From NCBI RefSeq assembly GCF_900590755.1, contig NZ_UUOC01000053.1, positions 62,001-126,000 on the forward strand: 64,000 nucleotides of DNA, in the 5' to 3' direction. Shown here one piece after another: positions 25,737 to 34,052 of the stretch (positions are counted from its first letter, which is position 1; each line of letters opens with the position of its first letter). A program made the position numbers and the translations under genes. This stretch comes from Pseudomonas viridiflava (GTDB lineage Bacteria > Pseudomonadota > Gammaproteobacteria > Pseudomonadales > Pseudomonadaceae). The notes under the pieces are model-generated. The model did not search any database. It had not been told where the DNA came from and worked only from the letters and a program-made list of their open reading frames with translations.

Positions 25737-26078
25737 TCAGGCCTGGGTGAGATCCAGGCTTTCACCTTTTAACAGGTGGGCAACACACACGACCCTGATG
25801 AGACCGCTGAAATTCTTCACGCCGCCATAGCGCAAATGGACCTCACGGTCGATGTAGGACAGAACCGCATTCACCGAGCAGTCGTTCGAGCTCGCTATTT
25901 TGGACAGGATGTTCCAGTAGACATTCTCCAGACGCAGACACGTTGCCAGACCGTTGAGCCGTACCGACTTGGAGTGCGGCTGTGCCAGGGTCATGTTGAA
26001 ATCCTCGACAAAAGGATCATTGCAGATTTTCGCGGGACGATTGGGGTCTCTTGCGTCGCCTTCAACCTCTTGAACCAT
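25737..26078 (-). CDS. Ribbon-helix-helix domain protein
   Basis: A 113-residue protein whose C-terminal half resembles the RHH_4-type (PF13467) domain: SVRLNGLATCLRLENVYWNIL, then SSNDCSVNAVLSYID and FSGLIRVVCVAHL. RHH proteins usually bind DNA as dimers. The ATG at 26078 has AGAGGAAACC upstream; the frame is open to 26123. It is a single-gene unit in an AT-rich stretch, with a perfect inverted repeat at 26195-26219 about 120 bp upstream that could be its own operator. Function unknown. Confidence 0.75.
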   Translation of the reverse strand: MVQEVEGDARDPNRPAKICNDPFVEDFNMTLAQPHSKSVRLNGLATCLRLENVYWNILSKIASSNDCSVNAVLSYIDREVHLRYGGVKNFSGLIRVVCVAHLLKGESLDLTQA

Positions 26079-26194
26079 GATGGTTTCCTCTAAAACAGTA
26101 ATTTGGGGGCCATTGAGAAACATTTAAATATAAATAAATCCCGTACCTATCAGGCCCGAATTACGATTTTGAAACTAGCAGGATCAGGACTTAA

Positions 26195-26219
26195 TGTTTG
26201 TAGGACATCACTACAAACA
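26195..26219. promoter_or_regulatory. Perfect inverted repeat, candidate operator
   Basis: TGTTTGTAG-N7-CTACAAACA is a perfect 9-bp palindrome in the intergenic region between the RHH gene (start 26078) and dps (end 26434). There is no T-run, so it is not an obvious terminator. The rest of this 355-bp interval shows no gene. Confidence 0.4.
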
Positions 26220-26433
26220 ACAGAGGAATAACGAACTACCCAGCCTCACTAGCGAACTACTTCGGCAAGCGGGTAATACATATTTATAGAATTTTTTCCG
26301 CAGGCAATAGTAGACGCTTCAGGACGTAGAACGGCCTGCCTTGTGCAGCCCTTGTGCGGGGAGTGTCAGGAACGAGGGGTCTGGCGGTCAGCAGAATCAG
26401 GCGAGCAGTGCAGGACACCACTCGCCTTTGCGA

Positions 26434-26907
26434 TTAGTTCGCTTCAAGCATCGAACGGAGCATCCACGCAGTTTTCTCGTGAACCTGCATTCTCTGGGTC
26501 AGCAAATCGGCAGTAGGCTCATCACTCACTTTATCCAGAAGAGGAAAAAGACTACGAGCAGTTCGGACTACAGCTTCTTGCCCCTGGACCAGACTTCTGA
26601 TCATATCTTCCGCGCCCGGTACACCTTCTTCTTCTTTGATAGAAGAAAGACGGGCGTAGGTGGTATAAGTGCCGGGCGCCGGAAACCCAAGTGCACGGAT
26701 ACGCTCGGCGATGGAGTCAACAGCCAGTGCCAGCTCGTTATACTGCTCTTCAAACATCAGATGCAGCGTGCGAAACATAGGCCCACTGACATTCCAGTGA
26801 AAGTTATGAGTCTTCAGATACAAAACGTAAGTATCCGCGAGCAAATGAGAAAGACCATCGACGATTGACTTGCGATTCTCTTCGCTGATACCGATATCGA
26901 TTGCCAT
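26434..26907 (-). CDS. dps: Dps-family DNA-protecting ferritin
   Basis: A 157-residue Dps/ferritin-like protein. The ferroxidase site is seen in THNFHWNVSG and EQYNELALAVDSIAERI. It forms 12-subunit cages that oxidise iron with peroxide and protect DNA. The ATG at 26907 follows AAGGGGA at good spacing, so the long upstream extension to 27075 is spurious. The locus (dps, cold-shock protein, slyX, HIT) matches PA0962-PA0959. Confidence 0.93.
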   Translation of the reverse strand: MAIDIGISEENRKSIVDGLSHLLADTYVLYLKTHNFHWNVSGPMFRTLHLMFEEQYNELALAVDSIAERIRALGFPAPGTYTTYARLSSIKEEEGVPGAEDMIRSLVQGQEAVVRTARSLFPLLDKVSDEPTADLLTQRMQVHEKTAWMLRSMLEAN

Positions 26908-27284
26908 GTTTTTCCCCTTGGTAGATGGCTTGAAATGCTGTTGGTGCAGCCAGCACTGTACCAAGGGAAACCGGATGGCGCAGCCCTGCGTTTGCAATTG
27001 CCCTCTTCCCGGTAGGCATCCAGATGATCTGAAGATCAGCCACAGCCGGGCACCGCCCGTCGCTTTGTCCGTCAACGGACCACCGACACGTCGCGCAACG
27101 CAAGCTGTTGATTTGAGTAGCCACAGGCTTTGCTGTTAAATACACCGCGTGCCGCAGCGACCTGTTTTTGGTGACTGCGCATAGGCTGAATGATCATCCG
27201 TGCCTCACGCCTCCACTTTTCAAGAAGCGTACCGGGTGTAATCAGCTATTTCCTTTGTGATCCATCTTAATGTGAGTTATCGAC

Positions 27285-27887
27285 ATGTTGAAAATAGTCC
27301 ACCTGCTAACGGGAGCCGCTGCCCTGCTGCTTTCCTTTATACCTGCTCTGCGCAATGAAGCCCTGGCTTCGTATCTGCAGCCCGAAGCGCTGTACCTGGC
27401 ATTGTTCGGTCTGCTCAATCTTGTCCTTGCCCCCGTGATCCCTTACTGGAACAGGGGACCACGTCATCAACTGCAAAATCTGGTCAGCGCTTTGCTGGTT
27501 CTGGCTGTTGTTCTTCAGATCCTTACGCTGCTCGTTCCACTGGAAACCATCGCGGGTCAGCCTGCTGTCATGATGGCCCTGATTGCTGCTGTGCTTGCCG
27601 TCGCACTCCATCTTGCCGTGAGCTTTTACCGCTCCTCCCCTTCGCCAGTTGCCCACAGCCATGACATGACGAACCGGGATACCGGCACCGTAAAGTGGTT
27701 CAACACATCCAAAGGGTTCGGCTTTATTTCCCGAGACTCCGGCGACGATATCTTCGTGCATTTCCGTGCTATCCGTGGCGAAGGTCACCGGGTGCTGGTC
27801 GAAGGCCAACGGGTAGAGTTTTCTGTCATGAACCGCGACAAGGGCTTGCAGGCTGAAGATGTGATTGCGGCATTGCCTCGCCGCTGA
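27285..27887 (+). CDS. Membrane-anchored cold-shock-domain protein
   Basis: A 200-residue protein with four predicted membrane helices in the first 115 residues (for example ALYLALFGLLNLVLAPVIPY and LVSALLVLAVVLQILTLLV) and a complete cold-shock domain at residues 131-200. RNP1 is KGFGFI and RNP2 is DIFVHF, so nucleic-acid binding should be intact. This tethers an RNA/ssDNA-binding domain to the inner membrane, unlike soluble 70-residue Csp proteins. PA0961 at the equivalent locus is annotated as a probable cold-shock protein. Confidence 0.88.
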   Translation: MLKIVHLLTGAAALLLSFIPALRNEALASYLQPEALYLALFGLLNLVLAPVIPYWNRGPRHQLQNLVSALLVLAVVLQILTLLVPLETIAGQPAVMMALIAAVLAVALHLAVSFYRSSPSPVAHSHDMTNRDTGTVKWFNTSKGFGFISRDSGDDIFVHFRAIRGEGHRVLVEGQRVEFSVMNRDKGLQAEDVIAALPRR

Positions 27888-27914
27888 TTTTCACCACAGC
27901 AAAAACCGCCCAAA

Positions 27915-27951
27915 AAAAAGGCGCTTCTAATAATAGAAGCGCCTTTTCTTT
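27915..27951. terminator. Bidirectional terminator between csp-like gene and slyX
   Basis: AAAAGGCGCTTCT pairs with AGAAGCGCCTTTT around a short loop, with T-runs on both strands. It separates convergent genes. Confidence 0.9.
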
Positions 27952-27972
27952 TTTGGGGGGAGCCACAGCTTC

Positions 27973-28179
27973 TTAGTAGTGCGGTGGCGGTGCGTCCTCT
28001 CCAAAAATCTCGAACTGATTGCTCTGCTCTTCCTGACGCTTGAGCACTGCCGCCATCTGCTGCTGCAAACGATCCAGCGCACGCTGCTGGGCAACCAATA
28101 CATCATTCAATGCCTGGATCGTGTCGTCCTGAAAAGCCAGTCGACTCTCCAGCTCTGTTACTCGACTTTCAAGACTCAT
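27973..28179 (-). CDS. slyX: SlyX family protein
   Basis: A 68-residue coiled-coil protein, MSLESRVTELESRLAFQDDT, with the characteristic C-terminal PPPHY. Its role is unknown. Its ATG overlaps the stop of the HIT gene by 4 bp. Confidence 0.93.
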   Translation of the reverse strand: MSLESRVTELESRLAFQDDTIQALNDVLVAQQRALDRLQQQMAAVLKRQEEQSNQFEIFGEDAPPPHY

Positions 28180-28607
28180 GACGACTGCTCCGCAAACTGG
28201 AAGTCTTCAAGAGATGCCCCACTCAACGCCTGAAGGATCTCGGCAAACTGGCCTGGCGTGTAAGGCTGTGCAGCATGCTTGCCCCAGACCGGTGATGGCC
28301 AGGCGATGTCATCCCGTTTACGCACGATGACATGCATGTGCAGTTGGCTCACGACATTCCCCAGTGCGGCAACATTCAACTTGTCAGCCTTGAACAACGC
28401 ACCGAGCAATTGCGACAGCGCCGTGGTTTCACGCCACAACTGCAACTGGTCCTGTGGGTCCAACTCGAACACTTCGCTGATAGCCGGCCGCCGAGGCACC
28501 AGAATAAACCAGGGATAGTTGGAATCGTTGGACAAGAGCAGACGGCACAACGGGAAGTCGCCGATCAGCAAAGTGTCCTGTTGCAAGCGTGAATCCAGAA
28601 CAAACAC
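28176..28607 (-). CDS. HIT family nucleotide hydrolase
   Basis: A 143-residue histidine-triad protein. The motif is degenerate but recognisable as QLHMHVIVRKRDD (HxHxx with a missing third His), preceded by LNVAALGNVVSQ. HIT proteins act on nucleoside phosphates or dinucleotides. It is co-transcribed with slyX. Confidence 0.85.
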   Translation of the reverse strand: MFVLDSRLQQDTLLIGDFPLCRLLLSNDSNYPWFILVPRRPAISEVFELDPQDQLQLWRETTALSQLLGALFKADKLNVAALGNVVSQLHMHVIVRKRDDIAWPSPVWGKHAAQPYTPGQFAEILQALSGASLEDFQFAEQSS

Positions 28608-29471
28608 GTTATAACTCCTGACCTACAGGTTAATTTCCGTGGGGCCTCATAGTTAATGATCGCCACACAATACCGAGCAGGATACTCGGGAATATCCACC
28701 ACTTCACTGCCGCGCAGCAGGTAATCGTTTTTTAATGCGCTGCAGGACGCCTCCCCGACGACCAGAGCACCGCCAGAGTACCGGCAGAACGGCACCGCCA
28801 GAACGGCACCGACAGGGGCTTCGCACCAGCAGAGCACACCCGCGGCGACCAACGCCCTGTTTTCAGCCAGAATTTCTTGGGCTCACGGATGAGGCAGGTG
28901 TTACTAATCTCTACCCTCAGGCGATTTGCAGGGAGGGTTTTTCAGCCAGAACCCTCGGGACGTAATACAAATGAAGCATTGGCGCGATACAGCTATTTAA
29001 CAGACAGGGAGGCTGTACCAGCTTGAGGCACGTTTCCCGTCGAACGCACCAAAACGACCCACTCAAAGAAACAAAAAATGCGTTTCATCCAAGAATTACC
29101 CATCCCACGCAGGCACAGGTAACGCTGACAGGCAGAAAAGGGCCTTTTACCTCCCACATCACGGGAAAAAAGCAAAAGGCGTATTTTTATTTTTATGTTC
29201 AGAAACAATGGTTTAGGGTTACGTCATCAGGTAAATACGAGGTTTTTCACATTTTTTTCTCATCACCCGGAATTTTGTGCACGGTTGTTGCTATATCCCA
29301 ATCAAGGCTTCTTGAGGCGCTGGCGGAATACAGCACACAAGAGCCAAAGGAAAGCGACAAGCAGTGCAGCGGGGAGAGTCTGGAGTGACAGGCGCATAAA
29401 CTATTTTGATCTATGCTCCTGCCATTCCGAATGCTGCAAAGTTGTTTGGCCCAATAAAACCGGGCTTATTT
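28608..29471. other. Long non-coding interval upstream of oprD
   Basis: About 0.9 kb with no convincing gene. 28750-28830 contains degenerate short repeats (GGCACCGCCAGA-like). From 29180 the DNA becomes AT-rich, and the part next to oprD carries the regulatory sites listed separately. A minus-strand frame at 28565-28852 reads partly protein-like but overlaps the HIT gene start and has no family match I recognise. Confidence 0.5.
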
Positions 29472-29503
29472 TGCGACATCGACAACATGCATCTGCGACA
29501 TCG
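29472..29503 (-). promoter_or_regulatory. Candidate ArgR operator upstream of oprD
   Basis: TGCGACATCG occurs twice, at 29472-29481 and 29494-29503, spaced 22 bp. The reverse complement contains TGTCGC in each, the core of the Pseudomonas ArgR half-site. ArgR is known to mediate arginine induction of oprD in P. aeruginosa. Binding here is inferred. Confidence 0.5.
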
Positions 29504-29588
29504 CCGTAAAGATTTTGCAAGGATAGTTAAGTCACTATCGCCACTATGGTCAGCGTGATATAGATTTCGCCGACACAAAAAAGAAAGA

Positions 29589-29618
29589 GCCGTCCAGATA
29601 AAAAAACAGGTGGACGGC
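29589..29618 (+). promoter_or_regulatory. Stem-loop in the oprD leader
   Basis: GCCGTCCA pairs with TGGACGGC around a 14-base A-rich loop, 38 bp before the oprD start codon and just ahead of the AAAGGAG ribosome-binding site. No T-run follows, so it is not a terminator; it may influence mRNA stability or translation. Confidence 0.45.
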
Positions 29619-29655
29619 AGTACTCTTCTCTTAAAAACCAAAGGAGCAAGTCACG

Positions 29656-30978
29656 ATGAGAGTGATGAAGTGGAGCGCAATCGCACTGGCAGTTACTGCA
29701 GCCAGCACCCAACTGGCAACGGCAGCAGCGTTCGTCAGCGACCAGTCTGAAGCCAAGGGTTTCATCGAAGGCAGCACACTGGACGTGAAAGCTCGTAACT
29801 ACTATTTCAACCGCGACAAGAAAGACGGCGCCGTTGACGACAAAGACTGGACTCAAGGTTTCTGGGGCAACTTCAGCACCGGTTACACCCAAGGCACCAT
29901 CGGTGTCGGCGTTGAAGCTTTCGGCTACTTTGGCTTGAAACTTGACGGCCAGGACAAGTATTCCGGTTCGGGCAACCTGGTCACCAACAGCCAGGGCCAG
30001 AACGAAGACAGCTTCGGCAAAGCCGGTGGCGCTATCAAGTTCCGCGTTTCGAAAACCGAACTGAAAATCGGTGACATGCAGCCTACCAGCCCGGTATTCG
30101 CAGTGGGCGGTTCCCGTCTGTTGCCACAAACCGCGACCGGTATCAGCCTGCAGAGCAGCGAGATCAAAGGTCTGGATCTGGAAGGTGGTCACTTCACTTC
30201 GGGCACCAGCCAGGATGACACCAGCCACAGCGGCAACATCTGGGCGACCTATGCAGGTCAATCGGCAAAATCTGCTGACTTCGTCGGCGGCAAGTACGCC
30301 ATCACTGACAGCCTGGGCGTTGCTTTCTACGGCGCGAAGCTGGAAGACATCTGGGATCAGTACTACGCCAACCTGAACTACGCATTGCCGCTGACTGACT
30401 CCCAGTCCCTGGCATTCGATGCCAACCTGTACCGCACTGTCGATGAAGGCAGCGCCAAAGCAGGCGACATCAGCAACACCGCGTTCTCCGGTTCTGTTGC
30501 TTACTCGTTCGCAGCTGCACACACCCTGACCCTGGCATTCCAGAAAGTTAACGGTGATACGCCTTTCGACTACATCGGTATCGGCGACAACAACAAGGGC
30601 GGCGACTCGATCTTCCTGAACAACTCCATCCAGTACTCTGACTTCAACGGTCCTGGTGAGAAGTCCTGGCAAGCTCGCTACGACCTGAACATGACTCCGT
30701 ACGGCGTGCCTGGCCTGAGCTTCATGACCCGCTACATCAAAGGTTATGACATCGACGGCACCAACACCCCGACCAACAGCAGTTACGCTGGTCTTTACGG
30801 TGCAGATGGCAAGCACCACGAAACCAACCTTGAAGCCAAATACGTACTGCAGACTGGCCCAGCCAAAGATCTGTCGTTCCGTATCCGTCAAGCATGGCAC
30901 CGCGCCAATGCTGACCAGGGCGAAGGTGATATCAACGAGTTCCGCCTGATTGTCGATTACCCGATCTCGGTCCTGTAA
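29656..30978 (+). CDS. oprD: Outer-membrane porin OprD
   Basis: A 440-residue OprD-family porin with a signal peptide (cleavage after AATA-A near residue 24). It is strikingly close to P. aeruginosa OprD: KGFIEGSTLDVKARNYYFN, DWTQGFWGNFSTGYTQGT, LFDYIG-like repeat FDYIGIGDNNKGGDSIFL and the C-terminal FRLIVDYPISVL ending in a beta-signal. OprD takes up basic amino acids and small peptides and admits carbapenems. AAAGGAG lies 9 bases before ATG. It sits next to proS, as PA0958 does. Confidence 0.92.
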   Translation: MRVMKWSAIALAVTAASTQLATAAAFVSDQSEAKGFIEGSTLDVKARNYYFNRDKKDGAVDDKDWTQGFWGNFSTGYTQGTIGVGVEAFGYFGLKLDGQDKYSGSGNLVTNSQGQNEDSFGKAGGAIKFRVSKTELKIGDMQPTSPVFAVGGSRLLPQTATGISLQSSEIKGLDLEGGHFTSGTSQDDTSHSGNIWATYAGQSAKSADFVGGKYAITDSLGVAFYGAKLEDIWDQYYANLNYALPLTDSQSLAFDANLYRTVDEGSAKAGDISNTAFSGSVAYSFAAAHTLTLAFQKVNGDTPFDYIGIGDNNKGGDSIFLNNSIQYSDFNGPGEKSWQARYDLNMTPYGVPGLSFMTRYIKGYDIDGTNTPTNSSYAGLYGADGKHHETNLEAKYVLQTGPAKDLSFRIRQAWHRANADQGEGDINEFRLIVDYPISVL

Positions 30979-31002
30979 TCGCAATTTCGCAACTTGTTCT
31001 GG

Positions 31003-31030
31003 AAAAAGCCCGGCTCTTGCCGGGCTTTTT
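31003..31030 (+). terminator. Terminator of oprD
   Basis: AAAAAGCCCGG pairs with CCGGGCTTTTT around a six-base loop, 25 bp after the stop codon. Confidence 0.9.
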
Positions 31031-31149
31031 CATACATCCTGAAAAGCATTTTTGCAGCCCGGCTGTCGAAGTCTTGGCCTGTACGGGGATAGATGCTGCC
31101 CGTACAATGCCCAGTCATCTCCAGTCTCAGCAACCGACAACGGCCTACC

Positions 31150-32865
31150 ATGCGCACCAGTCAATATTTGCTCGCCACACAGAAAGAAACCCCTTCCGAT
31201 GCGGTCGTGATCAGCCACCAGCTGATGCTGCGGGCCGGCATGATTCGCAAACTTGCTTCCGGCCTCTACACTTGGCTGCCCATGGGCTTGCGCGTATTGC
31301 GTAAGGTCGAAGTGATCGTTCGCGAAGAAATGGACGCTGCTGGCGCTCTCGAAGTGTTGATGCCTGGCATTCAGCCAGCCGAGCTTTGGCAGGAGTCCGG
31401 GCGCTGGGAACAATATGGTCCTGAGCTGATGCGTCTGACCGATCGGCACAATCGTGAGTTCTGCCTGGGCCCGACCCATGAAGAAGTCATTACCGATCTG
31501 GCCCGCAATGAGCTTAATAGCTATAAACAGCTGCCAATCAATCTGTACCAGATCCAGACCAAATTCCGTGACGAGATTCGTCCACGCTTCGGCTTGATGC
31601 GTGGCCGTGAGTTCGTCATGAAGGACGCCTACTCCTTCCACGCCGATCATGCCTCGTTGCAACAGACCTACGACCGCATGCATCTGGCGTATTGCAATGT
31701 GTTCACTCGCCTGGGCCTGAAATTCCGCCCGGTTGAGGCCGACAACGGCTCCATAGGCGGCGCGGGCTCCCATGAGTTCCACGTACTGGCCGAGTCCGGT
31801 GAAGACGATATCGTTTTCAGCGACGGTTCCGATTACGCCGCCAACATCGAAAAAGCCGAAGCCGTACCTCGCGAAACCTCTCGCGCGGCACCGACCGAAG
31901 AACTGCGCCTGGTAGACACCCCGAATGCCAAGACCATTGCGCAACTGGTCGAAGGCTTCAATCTGCCAATCGAAAAGACCATCAAGACGCTGGTGGTTCA
32001 CGCTGCAGAAGAAGGCAAGCTGATCGCGTTGATCATCCGTGGCGATCACGAACTCAATGAAATCAAGGCTGCAAAACTCGAACAGGTCGCCAGCCCGCTG
32101 GTCATGGCTTCCGAAGCCGAACTGCGCGACGCCATCGGCGCTGGCGCAGGCTCCCTGGGCCCGCTGAATCTGCCACTGCCGTGCATCATCGACCGTTCGG
32201 TTGAGCTGATGAGCGACTTCGGCATCGGCGCAAACATCGACGACAAGCACTACTTCGGCGTCAACTGGGAGCGAGACCTGCCTGTACCGACCGTTGCCGA
32301 CCTGCGCAACGTGGTCGCTGGCGATCCAAGCCCGGATGGCAAGGGCACACTGGAAATCAAGCGCGGCATCGAAGTGGGCCATATCTTCCAGCTGGGCACC
32401 AAGTACAGCGAAGCCATGAAGTGTCAGGTTCTGGGCGAAAACGGCAAACCGGTCAACCTCTCCATGGGTTGTTACGGTATTGGTGTTTCCCGCGTGGTGG
32501 CTGCTGCAATCGAGCAGAACAACGACGCCAACGGCATCATCTGGAATGACACGTTGGCGCCTTTCCAGATTGCGCTGGTTCCACTGCGCTACGAGACCGA
32601 CGCTGTACGCGAGGCTACCGACAAGCTGTATGCCGAACTGACCGCCGCTGGTTTCGAAGTGCTGCTGGACGACCGCGACAAGAAAACCAGCCCGGGCAAC
32701 AAATTTGCTGACATGGAGCTGATCGGTATTCCGCATCGCATCGTTGTCAGTGACCGCGGTCTGGCCGAAGGCAATCTCGAATACAAGAGCCGCATCGAGC
32801 CTGAAGCCCAAGCCCTGCCGGTTGCCGACGTACTGTCCTTTATTCAGGGCCGTATTCGCCGCTGA
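31150..32865 (+). CDS. proS: Prolyl-tRNA synthetase
   Basis: A 571-residue bacterial-type class II ProRS with an editing (INS) domain between motifs 2 and 3. Motif 2 includes FRDEIRPRFGLMRGREF, motif 3 includes NLSMGCYGIGVSRVVAAAIEQ, and the editing domain shows VASPLVMASEAELRDAIG. The ATG at 31150 (MRTSQYLLATQKE) matches the family; the frame is open to 31093 but that part is upstream leader. Confidence 0.97.
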   Translation: MRTSQYLLATQKETPSDAVVISHQLMLRAGMIRKLASGLYTWLPMGLRVLRKVEVIVREEMDAAGALEVLMPGIQPAELWQESGRWEQYGPELMRLTDRHNREFCLGPTHEEVITDLARNELNSYKQLPINLYQIQTKFRDEIRPRFGLMRGREFVMKDAYSFHADHASLQQTYDRMHLAYCNVFTRLGLKFRPVEADNGSIGGAGSHEFHVLAESGEDDIVFSDGSDYAANIEKAEAVPRETSRAAPTEELRLVDTPNAKTIAQLVEGFNLPIEKTIKTLVVHAAEEGKLIALIIRGDHELNEIKAAKLEQVASPLVMASEAELRDAIGAGAGSLGPLNLPLPCIIDRSVELMSDFGIGANIDDKHYFGVNWERDLPVPTVADLRNVVAGDPSPDGKGTLEIKRGIEVGHIFQLGTKYSEAMKCQVLGENGKPVNLSMGCYGIGVSRVVAAAIEQNNDANGIIWNDTLAPFQIALVPLRYETDAVREATDKLYAELTAAGFEVLLDDRDKKTSPGNKFADMELIGIPHRIVVSDRGLAEGNLEYKSRIEPEAQALPVADVLSFIQGRIRR

Positions 32866-32954
32866 GTCCTGATAGCGCCCATCGAAAGGTGGGCGCTATT
32901 GCACCAGCCATGACGCGCAAGCTACGCAACGCGCCTTCATCCGCAAGAGATCTC

Positions 32955-33908
32955 ATGTTCAACGCAAATCCCCTACGCCTAGGCTGCACACTCTTGTGCA
33001 TCACCCTGGTCAGCGGCTGTGCCAATCACTTGTCACAACGCAGTGAGCACGAAGAGCGTATCGAGCGTAAATTGCTCGAACACAGCGTACAGATCGACAT
33101 CGGCGAGCCCAAGACACTTGAGCTCCCGCAGCGACGTGTGCGCATCCACGAACACAAGTCATTCGAAGTGACCGAATTTGAAGTCACTCGCCATTACGAC
33201 CGCTATACCCCCTACCAGCCCTGGCGCGAAATCTACGAGATTCCTCTGGGCGCGGTTGCGGTCGTGGCAGGTGTGGGCGCCAACGTGGTCAACGTTTTCG
33301 CCTTGGGTCGCCTGCCCGACAGCGTGACCAAAGACTGGATCAGCTATGGTTTTGCGGGCCTTAACCCGTTCATGAACGCCCCTTCCCACGGGCGCTCGCA
33401 ACAGAATCTGGCCGCCATCGACGAAGTCCAGCGGGACAAGAAGATCGAAAATTCGACCCTGCCCTGGAATGAGCGTCCGGTGACAGTCAAGGCCGGAACC
33501 CAGACTCACGACCTGACCACCGACGGTAACGGCGTCTTGCGCCTGAGCCTGCTGGACAGTCCATTCGCCGAGCAGGACCTGAGCCATGTCACGCGGCTTT
33601 ATATAAGCGTCGAAGATGACCAGGATAATGCCCACGCCAACGTCGATCTTCCGATCAGCAAGTCGCTGCGAGGCAAGTTGCTGGAAGCTCATGGCCTGAT
33701 CTACGACGACCTTGAAGACGATGAAGTCAGCCAGTGGGTCTATCGGGTCAAACGCCTCTCGGATCTGGGTCTGGAAGAAGAAGCCAGCGATCTGGAACAG
33801 AGCCTGATCGAAATGACCCGGGACGACCCGCAGTTGCAGCGCGAGTTTCTCAAGTCGCTGGCCAAGGATGCGGGCCGTTTGGTGGCTGATCCTGGGGTGA
33901 AGAAATGA
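32955..33908 (+). CDS. Conserved lipoprotein of unknown function
   Basis: A 317-residue protein with a lipoprotein signal peptide; the lipobox LVSGC puts the lipidated Cys at residue 22. After that the sequence is hydrophilic except for a glycine-rich hydrophobic stretch (PLGAVAVVAGVGANVVNVF) near residue 105. The position after proS corresponds to PA0955 in P. aeruginosa, a hypothetical protein. The +2 residue after Cys is Asn, so outer-membrane sorting is likely. No domain recognised. Confidence 0.82.
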   Translation: MFNANPLRLGCTLLCITLVSGCANHLSQRSEHEERIERKLLEHSVQIDIGEPKTLELPQRRVRIHEHKSFEVTEFEVTRHYDRYTPYQPWREIYEIPLGAVAVVAGVGANVVNVFALGRLPDSVTKDWISYGFAGLNPFMNAPSHGRSQQNLAAIDEVQRDKKIENSTLPWNERPVTVKAGTQTHDLTTDGNGVLRLSLLDSPFAEQDLSHVTRLYISVEDDQDNAHANVDLPISKSLRGKLLEAHGLIYDDLEDDEVSQWVYRVKRLSDLGLEEEASDLEQSLIEMTRDDPQLQREFLKSLAKDAGRLVADPGVKK

Positions 33909-33931
33909 GCCAACTCTCGCACTGATTTATT

Positions 33932-34023
33932 TGTGGGACCGGCTTTAGCCGGGAAGAGGCCCGGACATACACTGCATAAGTGTCAACAGGACCACCGTCT
34001 TCCCGGCTAAAGCCGGTCCCACA
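33932..34023. repeat. REP-type palindrome, TGTGGGACCGGCTTTAGCCGGGA family
   Basis: TGTGGGACCGGCTTTAGCC is mirrored by GGCTAAAGCCGGTCCCACA. The pair lies between the lipoprotein gene and the convergent dinB. This family differs from the TGTAGGAG families elsewhere in the window. Confidence 0.85.
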
Positions 34024-34052
34024 AGACATGCCCATTGCAGGCACGCCTGTCA

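Noticed and set aside
28565..28852. 95-codon minus-strand frame upstream of the HIT gene
   Set aside because: Overlaps the HIT start, no clear RBS, start region made of degenerate repeats. Left as part of the non-coding interval, though the middle segment reads protein-like.
29023..29388. 121-codon plus-strand frame upstream of oprD
   Set aside because: AT-rich, low-complexity product, no RBS or family; overlaps likely regulatory DNA.
29527..30984. 485-codon minus-strand frame opposite oprD
   Set aside because: Shadow of a high-GC coding sequence; the plus strand encodes an unmistakable OprD with signal peptide, RBS and terminator.
31030..32811. 593-codon minus-strand frame opposite proS
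   Set aside because: Frame preservation caused by codon bias; no RBS or family match, and ProS on the plus strand is complete.
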